Of a DNA stretch of 64,000 nucleotides, positions 54,584 to 63,478 are shown one piece after another. The first letter of the stretch is position 1, and each line of letters starts with the position of its first letter. The notes under the pieces were generated by a model. It worked only from the letters and a program-made list of their open reading frames with translations. It was not told the origin of the DNA and ran no database searches. This stretch comes from Lachnospiraceae bacterium (lineage in GTDB: Bacteria; Bacillota; Clostridia; Lachnospirales; Lachnospiraceae), in assembly GCA_024403515.1 (NCBI GenBank), contig JAKSRS010000007.1:1-64000 (forward strand). Reading direction: 5' to 3'. A program made the translations under genes and the position numbers.

Positions 54584-55633
54584 ATGAAGAAGTTTAAGAG
54601 AATCGCAGCTACAGTAGTAGCAACAGTAATGGCACTTTCATTAGTGGCATGTGCCGACAAGAAGGCTGATGCACCTTCAGACGGAAACAAAACATACAAC
54701 GTTAGTATCTGTAACTATGTTGATGATGCATCTTTAAATCAGATATGTGATAACATTAAAGCAAGACTTGAAGAACTCGGTAAAGAAAACAACGTTACTT
54801 TTAAAGTATCTTATGATAACTGTAATGCAGATGCCAACGTAATGTCACAGATTATTGCAAACTTTATCGCAGATAAGACAGACCTTATGGTTGGTGTAGC
54901 AACACCGGTAGCAATGGCAATGCAGTCAGCAACAGAAGAAAATAAGATTCCTGTTGTATTCGCAGCAGTATCCGATCCTGTTGCATGTGGAGTAGTTGAT
55001 TCACTTGAAGCTCCCGGAGCAAATATCACAGGTACATCTGATTATCTTGATACAAAGGCAATTATGAACCTTATTTTTGCAGCTAATCCTGATGTCAAGA
55101 CAGTTGGTCTTCTCTATGATGCAGGTCAGGATTCTTCTACAACAGCAATCAATGACGCCAGAGCTTTTCTTGAAGCTAAGGGCATTGAAGTAGTAGAAAG
55201 AACCGGAACTAACGTATCAGAAGTACAGCTTGCAGTAAATGAACTTGTAGCTGATAAGGTTGATGCAGTATTTACACCTTCAGATAACACAATCATGCAG
55301 GCTGAGTTATCTATTTACGAAACGCTTGCAGCAGCAGGCATTCCTCACTATACAGGAGCTGATTCTTTTGCTCTTAATGGTGCGTTTTTAGGATACGGCG
55401 TTGATTATGCTAATCTTGGCGTTGAAACAGCTAACATGATTTGCGAAATCCTTGTTAAGGGAAGCGATGTTTCTAAGACAGCAGTAAAGACTTTTGATAA
55501 TGGTACAGCAACAATTAATGTCGAGACATGTGCAGCCATCGGATTCGATTTTGAAGATTTAAAGACAAAGTTCGCTCCTTACTGCACAAAGGTAGAAGAA
55601 ATTAAGACAGCAGAAAGTTTTGATGAGCAGTAA
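54584..55633 (+). CDS. trpX: Tryptophan ABC transporter substrate-binding lipoprotein (TrpX type)
   Basis: A 349-residue lipoprotein (lipobox LVAC, Cys23) of the ABC_sub_bind family (PF04392), two Rossmann-like lobes. Members of this family lie in trpXYZ loci of streptococci and other Firmicutes behind Trp T-boxes, as here, which makes tryptophan or a precursor the likely ligand. AGGAGG precedes the start. A perfect hairpin follows the stop, separating it from the permease gene. Confidence 0.88.
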   Translation: MKKFKRIAATVVATVMALSLVACADKKADAPSDGNKTYNVSICNYVDDASLNQICDNIKARLEELGKENNVTFKVSYDNCNADANVMSQIIANFIADKTDLMVGVATPVAMAMQSATEENKIPVVFAAVSDPVACGVVDSLEAPGANITGTSDYLDTKAIMNLIFAANPDVKTVGLLYDAGQDSSTTAINDARAFLEAKGIEVVERTGTNVSEVQLAVNELVADKVDAVFTPSDNTIMQAELSIYETLAAAGIPHYTGADSFALNGAFLGYGVDYANLGVETANMICEILVKGSDVSKTAVKTFDNGTATINVETCAAIGFDFEDLKTKFAPYCTKVEEIKTAESFDEQ

Positions 55634-55659
55634 TCTGATCTTTCTTATGTTATACTATT

Positions 55660-55694
55660 AATTAGTCAGCTTCCATCGTGGGGGCTGACTAATT
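55660..55694 (+). other. Intercistronic hairpin between trpX and trpY
   Basis: Perfect 11-bp stem AATTAGTCAGC/GCTGACTAATT with a 13-nt loop and no T run. It probably protects the 3' end of trpX mRNA and lowers permease expression. Confidence 0.75.
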
Positions 55695-55718
55695 GTAATA
55701 TTAATGGGAGTTGGTTAT

Positions 55719-56648
55719 ATGAGCGATTTTTTACCCTTGTTACAAACAGCTTTAGAATTGGGGCTTATAAGTTCACTTACAGTACTGGCATTGTTTTTAT
55801 CGTATTCAATGCTTAATGTTTGTGATCTTTCGACTGACGGCTGTTTTACTTTGGGAGCAACGGTTGGCGCAGTCGTAGCTTTAACCGGTCATCCTTTTCT
55901 TGCAATATTTGCAGCCATGGCAGCCGGAATGCTTTCGGGTCTTGTGACTGCTTTTTTACAGACAAAGATGGGAGTCGACAGTCTTCTTGCAGGTATAGTT
56001 GTAAATACGGCCCTGTATTCAGTGAACATTGCTGTAATGGGAAATTCGTCTTTGCTTAACCTGAATAAAACTGAAACAGTTTTTACCAAGATGCATAGCC
56101 TTTTGGAAGGAAGTCCTCTTGAAGGGCAGTATAAGCTTGTGGTGGCAATCATTGCTGTTATTTTAGTTATTCTGTTTCTGTCATTTTTCCTTGATACGAA
56201 GCTTGGACTTGCAATAAGAGCAACGGGAAATAATCCTGCTATGGTTAAATCTTCATCGATAAACACAACCTTTGTAACTATTATTGGCCTTGTTATAGCC
56301 AATGCATTTACAGGCCTTTCAGGATGCCTTCTTTCGCAGTCTCAAAAGTCTGTAAATATAGATATAGGAACAGGTATGGTTACAATTGCACTTGCATCAC
56401 TTCTTATAGGAAATACTTTCTTTGGAAAGAAGAGTATTCCGGTAAGAGCAATTGGTGTAGTGATTGGTGCATTTTTGTTCAGACTGGTTTATACGATAGC
56501 TTTAAGATTCCATATGCCGGCTTATATGCTTAAACTTGTATCATCTGTTATCGTTATTATTTCCATATCCGGTCCTTACTTAAAATCCAAAATGGGATTG
56601 GTCAAAAGAAACCTTGAACTTAAAAAATCCGGTAAGGAGGTGGCATAA
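55719..56648 (+). CDS. trpY: Tryptophan ABC transporter permease (TrpY type)
   Basis: I choose ATG 55719 because GGGAG at 55706-55710 is 8 bp upstream; the ATG at 55704 is inside that region. The 309-residue permease belongs to the BPD_transp_2 group (like LivH and NupB), with the NVCDLSTDGCFTLGA segment and eight or nine membrane helices. Its stop overlaps the next start (TAATG). Confidence 0.88.
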   Translation: MSDFLPLLQTALELGLISSLTVLALFLSYSMLNVCDLSTDGCFTLGATVGAVVALTGHPFLAIFAAMAAGMLSGLVTAFLQTKMGVDSLLAGIVVNTALYSVNIAVMGNSSLLNLNKTETVFTKMHSLLEGSPLEGQYKLVVAIIAVILVILFLSFFLDTKLGLAIRATGNNPAMVKSSSINTTFVTIIGLVIANAFTGLSGCLLSQSQKSVNIDIGTGMVTIALASLLIGNTFFGKKSIPVRAIGVVIGAFLFRLVYTIALRFHMPAYMLKLVSSVIVIISISGPYLKSKMGLVKRNLELKKSGKEVA

Positions 56649-57439
56649 TGTTAAAGATTGATAACATATCCAAAACCTTTAATCCCGGTACAATAAATGC
56701 CAAAACAGCATTAAAAGGACTTTCCTTAAATGTCGAAGATGGTGACTTCATTACTATTATTGGATCGAACGGTGCAGGAAAGTCTACTTTGTTTAACGCA
56801 ATTAGCGGTGTTTTCTTTACAGATGAAGGAAGAATAATTCTTGACGGGCAGGATATTACCATGATGCCTGAACATAAAAGATCAAGAACTATCGGCCGTC
56901 TTTTCCAGGATCCTATGCTTGGAAGTGCTCCGGGAATGACTGTTGAAGAAAACCTTGCATTGGCTGCCGGATCCGGCTCCTGGTTATCAAGAACCTCGCG
57001 TAAGGAAAAGCAGATGTTTAGAGAAAAGCTATCTTTACTTGACATGGGACTTGAAGACCGCATGAAGCAGCCGGTTGGATTATTATCAGGTGGTCAGCGT
57101 CAGGCGCTTACCCTTATGATGGCTACTATAAATCCGCCAAGACTTCTTCTTTTGGATGAGCATACAGCAGCACTTGATCCGGCAACAGCAGTAAAGGTAC
57201 TTAAAATAACCAAAGAGGTTGTTGCAGATGAGCATATTACTTGTATGATGATAACACACAATCTTGAGTCTGCCTTAGAGTATGGTAACAGAACTCTTAT
57301 GATGGATAGTGGAAATATAGTATTTGATGTGGCTGGAGAGGAAAGAAGCAAACTTACCAGTGAAGATCTTTTAAATGCCTTTAAGAAGAATGTCGGACAT
57401 ATGTTAGACAACGATAGAATTCTTCTTGAAAAAAACTAA
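56648..57439 (+). CDS. trpZ: Tryptophan ABC transporter ATPase (TrpZ type)
   Basis: A 263-residue ATPase with GSNGAGKSTLFNA (Walker A, about residue 40), LSGGQRQALTL signature and LLLLDEHTAALDP. His in the Walker B (DEH instead of DEP) is typical of this subfamily. Last gene of the T-box-controlled unit; the next terminator is the glnA leader hairpin at 57496. Confidence 0.9.
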   Translation: MLKIDNISKTFNPGTINAKTALKGLSLNVEDGDFITIIGSNGAGKSTLFNAISGVFFTDEGRIILDGQDITMMPEHKRSRTIGRLFQDPMLGSAPGMTVEENLALAAGSGSWLSRTSRKEKQMFREKLSLLDMGLEDRMKQPVGLLSGGQRQALTLMMATINPPRLLLLDEHTAALDPATAVKVLKITKEVVADEHITCMMITHNLESALEYGNRTLMMDSGNIVFDVAGEERSKLTSEDLLNAFKKNVGHMLDNDRILLEKN

Positions 57440-57449
57440 AAATTACCTA

Positions 57450-57478
57450 TTGACAAAGATTGTATACAGGTATATAAC
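57450..57478 (+). promoter_or_regulatory. glnA promoter 1
   Basis: TTGACA (57450-57455), 17 bp, TATAAC (57473-57478). The -35 region TTGACAAAGA is identical to that of purF. Confidence 0.75.
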
Positions 57479-57489
57479 ATAATACATGA

Positions 57490-57530
57490 AAAGCAAAGGC
57501 GCTTTGGTGAATGACCAAGGTGCCTTTTTC
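57490..57530 (+). promoter_or_regulatory. Leader antiterminator/terminator element before glnA (copy 2)
   Basis: AAAGC (57490-57494) and GCTTT (57501-57505) close the hexaloop AAAGGC. Alternative terminator: AAGGCGCTTTGGT (57496-57508) with ACCAAGGTGCCTT (57514-57526), then TTTTC. Confidence 0.75.
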
Positions 57531-57572
57531 TTCTGTAAAAACTAAGTCAGTTTTACGAAGGAAAAACAATAC

Positions 57573-57578
57573 TATAAT
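57573..57578 (+). promoter_or_regulatory. Candidate glnA promoter 2 (-10 element)
   Basis: Perfect TATAAT; the -35 (TTTTAC, 57551-57556, 16-bp spacing) is weak, so an activator may be needed. Confidence 0.45.
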
Positions 57579-57588
57579 GATTATTTTA

Positions 57589-57634
57589 GAAGCAAAGGCG
57601 CTTCGCGGTATACAATACCCGAAGCGCCTTTTTT
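57589..57634 (+). promoter_or_regulatory. Leader antiterminator/terminator element before glnA (copy 3)
   Basis: GAAGC (57589-57593) and GCTTC (57600-57604) close the hexaloop AAAGGC. Alternative terminator: AAGGCGCTTCG (57595-57605) with CGAAGCGCCTT (57620-57630), extended by GGTAT/ATACC, then TTTTTT. Confidence 0.75.
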
Positions 57635-57676
57635 AATCCGTTAGAACAGCGGATGTAAACGAAAGGAGAGGTTAAA

Positions 57677-59776
57677 ATGGCTACAAAAATTCCTGAGATT
57701 TATGGTTCAATGGTCTTCAATGAAAAGGTCATGAGAGACAAATTACCAAAGGATATCTACAAGGCATTACGTAAGACAATTGAGAAAGGAACACATCTTG
57801 AACTTGATGTTGCAAATGCAGTAGCAATCGCTATGAAAGAGTGGGCTGTTGAAAATGGTGCAACACATTATACACACTGGTTCCAACCTCTTACAGGATT
57901 TACAGCAGAGAAGCACGACAGTTTCATTTCACCTACAGATGATGGACAGGTGATTATGGAGTTCTCAGGTAAGGAACTTGTTAAGGGCGAACCTGATGCT
58001 TCTTCATTCCCTTCAGGTGGTATTCGAGCAACATTCGAAGCAAGAGGATATACAGCATGGGATCCTTCATCACCTGCATTCATTAAAGATGGAACATTAT
58101 ATATTCCCACAGCTTTCTGTTCATACACAGGTGAAGCACTTGATAAAAAGACTCCTTTACTTAGATCAATGGATGCTCTTAGCAAAGAAGCAGTTAAGGT
58201 ACTTAAGTTAATCGGTAAGGCCGATGTTGAAAGCGTAGCTACAACAGTTGGTCCCGAACAGGAATACTTCTTAATTGATAAAGAAGATTATAAAAAGAGA
58301 AGAGACTTAATCTTCACAGGACGTACACTTTTAGGTGCACCTTCACCTAAGGGTCAGGAAATGGATGATCACTACTTCGGTTCTTTAAGACCTCGTGTAG
58401 CAGCATACATGCATGATCTTGATGAAGAACTTTGGAAGCTTGGAATTCCTGCTAAGACAAAGCACAACGAAGTTGCTCCTGCACAGCACGAATTGGCTCC
58501 TGTATTTGATACAACAAACGTTGCAGTAGATCACAACCAGTTAACAATGGAAATCATGAAGACAGTTGCTCAGAAGCACAATTTTGTATGTCTTCTTCAT
58601 GAAAAGCCTTTCGCAGGAATCAACGGTTCCGGTAAGCACAACAACTGGTCAATGTCAACAAACACAGGTGTTAACCTTTTAGATCCCGGTAAGACACCTG
58701 CAGAAAATACACAGTTCTTAGTATTTTTAGCAGCAGTAATTAAAGCAGTTGATGAATACGCTGATATGTTAAGACTTTCAGTAGCATCAGCCGGAAATGA
58801 TCACAGACTTGGGGCTAACGAAGCACCTCCTGCTATCATTTCAATTTTCCTTGGCGATGAACTTACAGCAGTTATTGATTCAATCAAGACAGATAAGTTC
58901 TTTGAAAAGGGCGATAAGGTTGTTATGGAAATGGGTGCATCAGTAATTCCTCATTTCACAAGAGATACAACAGATAGAAACAGAACATCACCTTTTGCAT
59001 TTACAGGAAATAAGTTCGAGTTTAGATCACTTGGTTCATCTGCATCAGTTGCAACACCTAATATCATTCTTAACACAGCAGTGGCTGAAGCACTTTCAAG
59101 CTTCTACGAAACTTTGAAGGATGTTTCTGAAGATAAGATGGATGAAGCATTACATACACTTATTAAAGAAACAATCATCAAGCATGAAAGAGTAATCTTC
59201 AACGGAAACGGTTACACAGATGAATGGGTTAAGGAAGCTGAAAAGAGAGGCTTATATAACCTCAAGTCAACTCCTGAAGTTCTTCCCAGACTTCTTGATG
59301 CTAAGAACATCGAGCTTTTCACAAAGCACGGTATCTATACAGAAACAGAAATTAAGTCAAGATACGAGGTTTTACTTGAGAACTACTCCAAGGTACTTCA
59401 CATTGAAGCTTGTACACTTAAGGAAATGGTTTACCATGATTTCATTCCTGCAGTTGGAAAGTTCATGGACAGCCTTACAGCTTCTATTTTAAGTAAAAAG
59501 AAAGTATCAGATAAGATTTCTACAGCATCTGAAGAAGCTATGCTTGAAAAGATTTCAGCTAAGTATGAAAAGCTTGCTGAACTTACAGGAAAGCTTGAAG
59601 CAGATATTGCTAAAGCAGAAGCTACAGAAGACGAACTTGGTCTTGCAAACTTCTATCATGAAGTTGTATTTGAAGATATGGGAGCAATCAGAGAAGTTGC
59701 TGATTACATTGAAAGCTACATTCCTGATGAATTCCTTCCTTATCCTACATACTCAAAGATGTTATTTTACGTATAA
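57677..59776 (+). CDS. glnN: Glutamine synthetase type III
   Basis: A 699-residue GSIII (GlnN), the large dodecameric form known from Bacteroides, cyanobacteria and Clostridia. Motifs include [11 protein letters not shown] (around residue 195), [27 protein letters not shown] and [13 protein letters not shown], as expected for the GSIII active site. It joins ammonia and glutamate using ATP. GGAGAGG precedes the start. Two leader elements and two promoters lie upstream; amt follows. Confidence 0.96.
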   Translation: MATKIPEIYGSMVFNEKVMRDKLPKDIYKALRKTIEKGTHLELDVANAVAIAMKEWAVENGATHYTHWFQPLTGFTAEKHDSFISPTDDGQVIMEFSGKELVKGEPDASSFPSGGIRATFEARGYTAWDPSSPAFIKDGTLYIPTAFCSYTGEALDKKTPLLRSMDALSKEAVKVLKLIGKADVESVATTVGPEQEYFLIDKEDYKKRRDLIFTGRTLLGAPSPKGQEMDDHYFGSLRPRVAAYMHDLDEELWKLGIPAKTKHNEVAPAQHELAPVFDTTNVAVDHNQLTMEIMKTVAQKHNFVCLLHEKPFAGINGSGKHNNWSMSTNTGVNLLDPGKTPAENTQFLVFLAAVIKAVDEYADMLRLSVASAGNDHRLGANEAPPAIISIFLGDELTAVIDSIKTDKFFEKGDKVVMEMGASVIPHFTRDTTDRNRTSPFAFTGNKFEFRSLGSSASVATPNIILNTAVAEALSSFYETLKDVSEDKMDEALHTLIKETIIKHERVIFNGNGYTDEWVKEAEKRGLYNLKSTPEVLPRLLDAKNIELFTKHGIYTETEIKSRYEVLLENYSKVLHIEACTLKEMVYHDFIPAVGKFMDSLTASILSKKKVSDKISTASEEAMLEKISAKYEKLAELTGKLEADIAKAEATEDELGLANFYHEVVFEDMGAIREVADYIESYIPDEFLPYPTYSKMLFYV

Positions 59777-59818
59777 CATAAACTGAGTACAGGGTACTAA
59801 AAAGAATATTTGGCAAAA

Positions 59819-59860
59819 GAACACAAAGGCGTGTTCCCCAAAGGGGAACGTGCCTTTTTC
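59819..59860 (+). promoter_or_regulatory. Leader/intercistronic antiterminator element before amt (copy 4)
   Basis: GAACAC (59819-59824) and GTGTTC (59831-59836) close the hexaloop AAAGGC, a 6-bp stem of different sequence from the other copies. Alternative terminator: AAGGCGTGTTCCCC (59826-59839) with GGGGAACGTGCCTT (59843-59856), then TTTTTC. A small hairpin AGTAC-AGG-GTACT is at 59786-59798. No promoter is evident. Confidence 0.75.
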
Positions 59861-59890
59861 TTTTGAAAAATAGAAAAGGAGAGAAAGATT

Positions 59891-61648
59891 ATGACAGAAG
59901 AGATTTTAAAATTCGTAAACGGTGAAGTTTACGGCGTGTGGTTCTTAATCGGAGCTGCTTTGGTGTTTTGGATGCAGGCCGGATTTGCAATGTGCGAGGC
60001 TGGTTTTACAAGAGCTAAAAACTCTGGAAACATTATCATGAAAAACCTCATGGACTTCTGTATTGGTACAGTAATGTGGTTCTTGATTGGTGCGTCACTC
60101 ATGCTTGGTGACAACGTACTTGGCGGTTTCGCAGGTTCTATTGGATTTAAGGTATTCTCAGAATACGGTTCATTTGACTATTCAAATTTCGTTTTCAACC
60201 TTGTGTTCTGTGCAACTACAGCAACTATTGTTTCAGGATCAATGGCTGAACGTACAAAGTTTTCTTCATACTGCATCTACTCAGCAGTTATTTCAGCAAT
60301 CATTTACCCCATCGAAGCTCATTGGGTATGGGGAAATGGATTCTTAGCAGATTGGGGCTTCCACGATTTCGCTGGTTCTAACTGTATTCATATGGTTGGT
60401 GGTATTTGTGCTCTTATCGGTGCATGGATGCTCGGACCTCGTATTGGTAAATTTGTAAAAGACAAGAACGGTAAGGTCGTTAAGGTTAACGCTTTCCCCG
60501 GTCACAACTTAGTAATCGCTGCTTTAGGTGTTTTCATTCTCTGGCTTGGCTGGTATGGATTCAACGGCGCAGCAGCAACAAGTCTTCCTTCTTTAGGATC
60601 AATCTTTTTAACAACAACAGTAGCTCCTGCGGTAGCAACTGTAACATGTATGATTTTTACATGGATTAAATATGGTAAGCCCGATGTTTCAATGTGTTTG
60701 AACGCATCATTAGCAGGTCTTGTAGCTATCACAGCTCCTTGTGATGTTACTGATTGTGCAGGTGCAGCAATCATCGGTCTTGTAGCAGGATTCCTCGTAG
60801 TATTTGGTGTTTGGTTTACAGATAATGTACTTCACGTAGATGACCCTGTAGGTGCTGTAGCAGTTCATATGCTCAACGGTATCTGGGGAACAATTGCAGT
60901 TGGTTTATTTGCAACATCTACAGCTCCCGGATTTGAAGAAGCAGGAATTACAGCAGGTCTTTTCTATGGCGGTGGTATTGCACAGTTACTTAAGCAGTTA
61001 GGTGGTATGTGCGTAACAATTCTTTGGACAGTAGTAACAATTACAATCGCATTTACAGTAATTAAGAAGACAATTGGTCTTAGAGTTACAGAAGAAGAGG
61101 AAATCACAGGTCTTGATGCAACAGAACATGGTCTTCCTTCAGCTTACTCAGGTTTCTCAATCATGGACGTTTCAAACACTATGACAATGGATGTAAACGA
61201 AAATACAAACCTTGGTGTAGAGAACTACGAAGAAGCTTCTGAAGTAATGAAAGATGCAGCAGTTAAGGTTGCTTATGCACCTGATATTGAAAGCGGAATT
61301 CATAAGGTTGTTATTATTGCAAAACTTACAAAGTACGACGCTTTGAAGAAGTCATTAAACGATCTTGGTGTAACAGGTATGACAGTAACTCAGGTAATGG
61401 GTTGTGGTATCCAGAAGGGTGCCGGCGAAAAGTATCGTGGTGTTGAAGTCGATGCAACATTACTTCCTAAGGTTAAGGTTGAAGTAATCATAAGCGCTAT
61501 TCCTGTTGAAAAGGTTATTGAGGCTGCTAAGAAAGCTCTTTATACAGGTCACATCGGTGATGGTAAGATCTTCGTTTACAACGTATCTAAGGTTGTAAAG
61601 GTTAGAACCGGAGAAGAAGATTTTGCAGCACTTCAGGATGTTGAATAA
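59891..61648 (+). CDS. Ammonium transporter fused to a C-terminal PII (GlnK) domain
   Basis: A 585-residue fusion. Residues 1 to about 415 are an 11-helix Amt/Mep channel with the twin pore histidines His167 and His326. After a linker, residues about 469-575 form a PII domain ending in HIGDGKIFVYNV and VRTGEED. In free PII the T-loop plugs the Amt pore at high nitrogen. Here Tyr46-equivalent (515) is kept but the uridylylated Tyr51 position is Val520, so control would be by ligand only (ATP/ADP, 2-oxoglutarate). It follows glnN and the copy 4 element. Confidence 0.93.
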   Translation: MTEEILKFVNGEVYGVWFLIGAALVFWMQAGFAMCEAGFTRAKNSGNIIMKNLMDFCIGTVMWFLIGASLMLGDNVLGGFAGSIGFKVFSEYGSFDYSNFVFNLVFCATTATIVSGSMAERTKFSSYCIYSAVISAIIYPIEAHWVWGNGFLADWGFHDFAGSNCIHMVGGICALIGAWMLGPRIGKFVKDKNGKVVKVNAFPGHNLVIAALGVFILWLGWYGFNGAAATSLPSLGSIFLTTTVAPAVATVTCMIFTWIKYGKPDVSMCLNASLAGLVAITAPCDVTDCAGAAIIGLVAGFLVVFGVWFTDNVLHVDDPVGAVAVHMLNGIWGTIAVGLFATSTAPGFEEAGITAGLFYGGGIAQLLKQLGGMCVTILWTVVTITIAFTVIKKTIGLRVTEEEEITGLDATEHGLPSAYSGFSIMDVSNTMTMDVNENTNLGVENYEEASEVMKDAAVKVAYAPDIESGIHKVVIIAKLTKYDALKKSLNDLGVTGMTVTQVMGCGIQKGAGEKYRGVEVDATLLPKVKVEVIISAIPVEKVIEAAKKALYTGHIGDGKIFVYNVSKVVKVRTGEEDFAALQDVE

Positions 61649-61655
61649 GCAAAGA

Positions 61656-61665
61656 GGCAAAAGAA
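61656..61665 (+). other. GGCAAAAGAA motif before asnB
   Basis: The same 10-mer also occurs at 59812-59821 (before amt) and 63421-63430 (before pyrG), each shortly after the preceding stop codon. Confidence 0.4.
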
Positions 61666-61703
61666 AAATTAAATTGCCGAATTATAAAAAAATAAAATCT
61701 ATT

Positions 61704-61730
61704 GCGAAAGGCTATTTTATAGCCTTTCGC
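61704..61730 (+). other. Perfect hairpin upstream of asnB
   Basis: GCGAAAGGCTAT pairs with ATAGCCTTTCGC around TTT (12 bp). No T run follows, so it is not an intrinsic terminator; it may process or stabilise mRNA. It also contains AAAGGC, but the flanks do not pair as in copies 1-4. Confidence 0.7.
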
Positions 61731-61819
61731 TAAATTGTTATTTCAGACTGGAAATGCAATTTTAAAAATAAACAGTATTTGTTTGGGACGGGCAGATACT
61801 TTTTTAGGAGGATAAGAAA

Positions 61820-63397
61820 ATGTGTTCAATAATGGGTTTTAAAGGCCACAGCATCTCTCAGGAAGAGTTCAAGGCAGGCTTTGATAAAACAATATCAAGA
61901 GGACCTGATATGGCTAAGGTGATGACCTTTAACGATGCAACATTAGGCTTCGAAAGATTAGCAATCATGGGACTTACTGAGGAAGGTATGCAGCCTTTTG
62001 TTTTAAATGGTAATGCCGTGGTTTGTAATGGTGAAGTTTATGGTTTCAGACCTATTAAAGAGGAGCTTATAAAAGATGGATATACATTCAGAAGCGATTC
62101 TGACTGCGAAATCCTTCTTCCTATGTATGAAAAATATGGAACAGACATGTTCAGAATGCTTGATGCTGAATATGCCTGCATAATTTACGATGAAAAATCT
62201 GATTCACTTTTAGCAGCAAGAGATCCGATTGGAATCAGACCTTTATTCTATGGCTACAAAGATGGAGAAATCTTCTTTGCAAGTGAAGCTAAAAACCTTG
62301 TAGGCATCTGCGATGAGATAAAGGCATTCCCTCCCGGACATTACTACAAAGATGGTGAATTTATATCATATAGAGACATGACAGAAGTAACAAGTGTTGT
62401 TAAAGATGATCTTGATACTGTTTGTAAAAACATTCACGACAAACTCGTTACAGGTATTGAAAAGAGACTTGATGCTGATGCACCTTTAGGATTTTTACTT
62501 AGTGGTGGTCTTGACAGTTCACTTGTATGTGCTGTATCAGCCAAGATTTTAAAGAAACCAATCAGAACTTTTGCAATTGGTATGAGTACAGACGCAATCG
62601 ACCTTAAGTATGCCAAAGAAGTTGCTGATTATATCGGAAGTGATCATAAAGAAATCATTATTACCAAAGAAGATGTTATTGAAGCACTTCCTACAGTTAT
62701 TTCCATACTTGGAACATATGATATTACAACAATTCGAGCAAGTATTGGTATGTACCTTATTTGCAAGGCGATTCATGAAACAACTGACGTAAGAGTTCTT
62801 ATGACCGGTGAAATTTCAGATGAGTTGTTTGGTTACAAGTATACAGATTTTGCTCCCAGTGCTAAGGCCTTCCAGGATGAAGCAGCAAAGCGTATAAGAG
62901 AGCTTTATATGTATGACGTATTAAGAGCTGACAGATGTATATCAGTTAACTCAATGGAAGCGAGAGTTCCTTTCGGTGATCTTGATTTTGTTTCATATGT
63001 TATGAGCATAGATCCTGAAATGAAATTAAATAAATATAACAAGGGTAAATATCTTTTAAGACATGCATTCGAGGGTGATTACCTTCCTTACAGCATTCTT
63101 ATGAGAGAAAAAGCAGCTTTCTCAGATGCAGTCGGACATTCAATGGTTGATTACCTTAAGATGCACGCAGAAGAGACATATTCAGATGCTGAGTATGAAA
63201 AAGCAGTTAAGAAATTTGATTTTGCTACACCTTTTACCAAGGAATCTTTACTTTACAGAGAAATCTTTGAAAAGTACTATCCCGGACAGGCTAAGATGGT
63301 TGCAGACTTCTGGATGCCTAACAAGGAATGGGAAGGATGTAATGTAAACGATCCTTCAGCAAGAGTTCTTGCTAACTACGGTGCAAGTGGAGAATAA
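61820..63397 (+). CDS. asnB: Asparagine synthase (glutamine-hydrolysing)
   Basis: A 525-residue AsnB. The N-terminal glutaminase begins MCSIMGF with nucleophile Cys2, and has the RLAIMGL and NGEVYGFRPIK segments. The synthetase domain has the PPi-loop SGGLDSS at residues 228-234. It makes asparagine from aspartate, glutamine and ATP. AGGAGG precedes the start. No clear promoter of its own; it may be read from glnN-amt. Confidence 0.96.
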   Translation: MCSIMGFKGHSISQEEFKAGFDKTISRGPDMAKVMTFNDATLGFERLAIMGLTEEGMQPFVLNGNAVVCNGEVYGFRPIKEELIKDGYTFRSDSDCEILLPMYEKYGTDMFRMLDAEYACIIYDEKSDSLLAARDPIGIRPLFYGYKDGEIFFASEAKNLVGICDEIKAFPPGHYYKDGEFISYRDMTEVTSVVKDDLDTVCKNIHDKLVTGIEKRLDADAPLGFLLSGGLDSSLVCAVSAKILKKPIRTFAIGMSTDAIDLKYAKEVADYIGSDHKEIIITKEDVIEALPTVISILGTYDITTIRASIGMYLICKAIHETTDVRVLMTGEISDELFGYKYTDFAPSAKAFQDEAAKRIRELYMYDVLRADRCISVNSMEARVPFGDLDFVSYVMSIDPEMKLNKYNKGKYLLRHAFEGDYLPYSILMREKAAFSDAVGHSMVDYLKMHAEETYSDAEYEKAVKKFDFATPFTKESLLYREIFEKYYPGQAKMVADFWMPNKEWEGCNVNDPSARVLANYGASGE

Positions 63398-63404
63398 ATA
63401 AAGT

Positions 63405-63422
63405 CCTGATAAGCATATCAGG
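63405..63422 (+). other. Hairpin between asnB and pyrG
   Basis: CCTGATA-AGCA-TATCAGG, perfect 7-bp stem without a T run, overlapping the GGCAAAAGAA motif. Confidence 0.55.
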
Positions 63423-63478
63423 CAAAAGAAAATGAGAGCAAATAGAGTAAACAGTTTTAAAGAAACAGAGGCAAAGTG

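Noticed and set aside
63405..63422. asnB terminator or dual-hexaloop ANTAR site before pyrG
   Set aside because: The stem has no T run, and the loop lacks G at position 4 with proper closing pairs.
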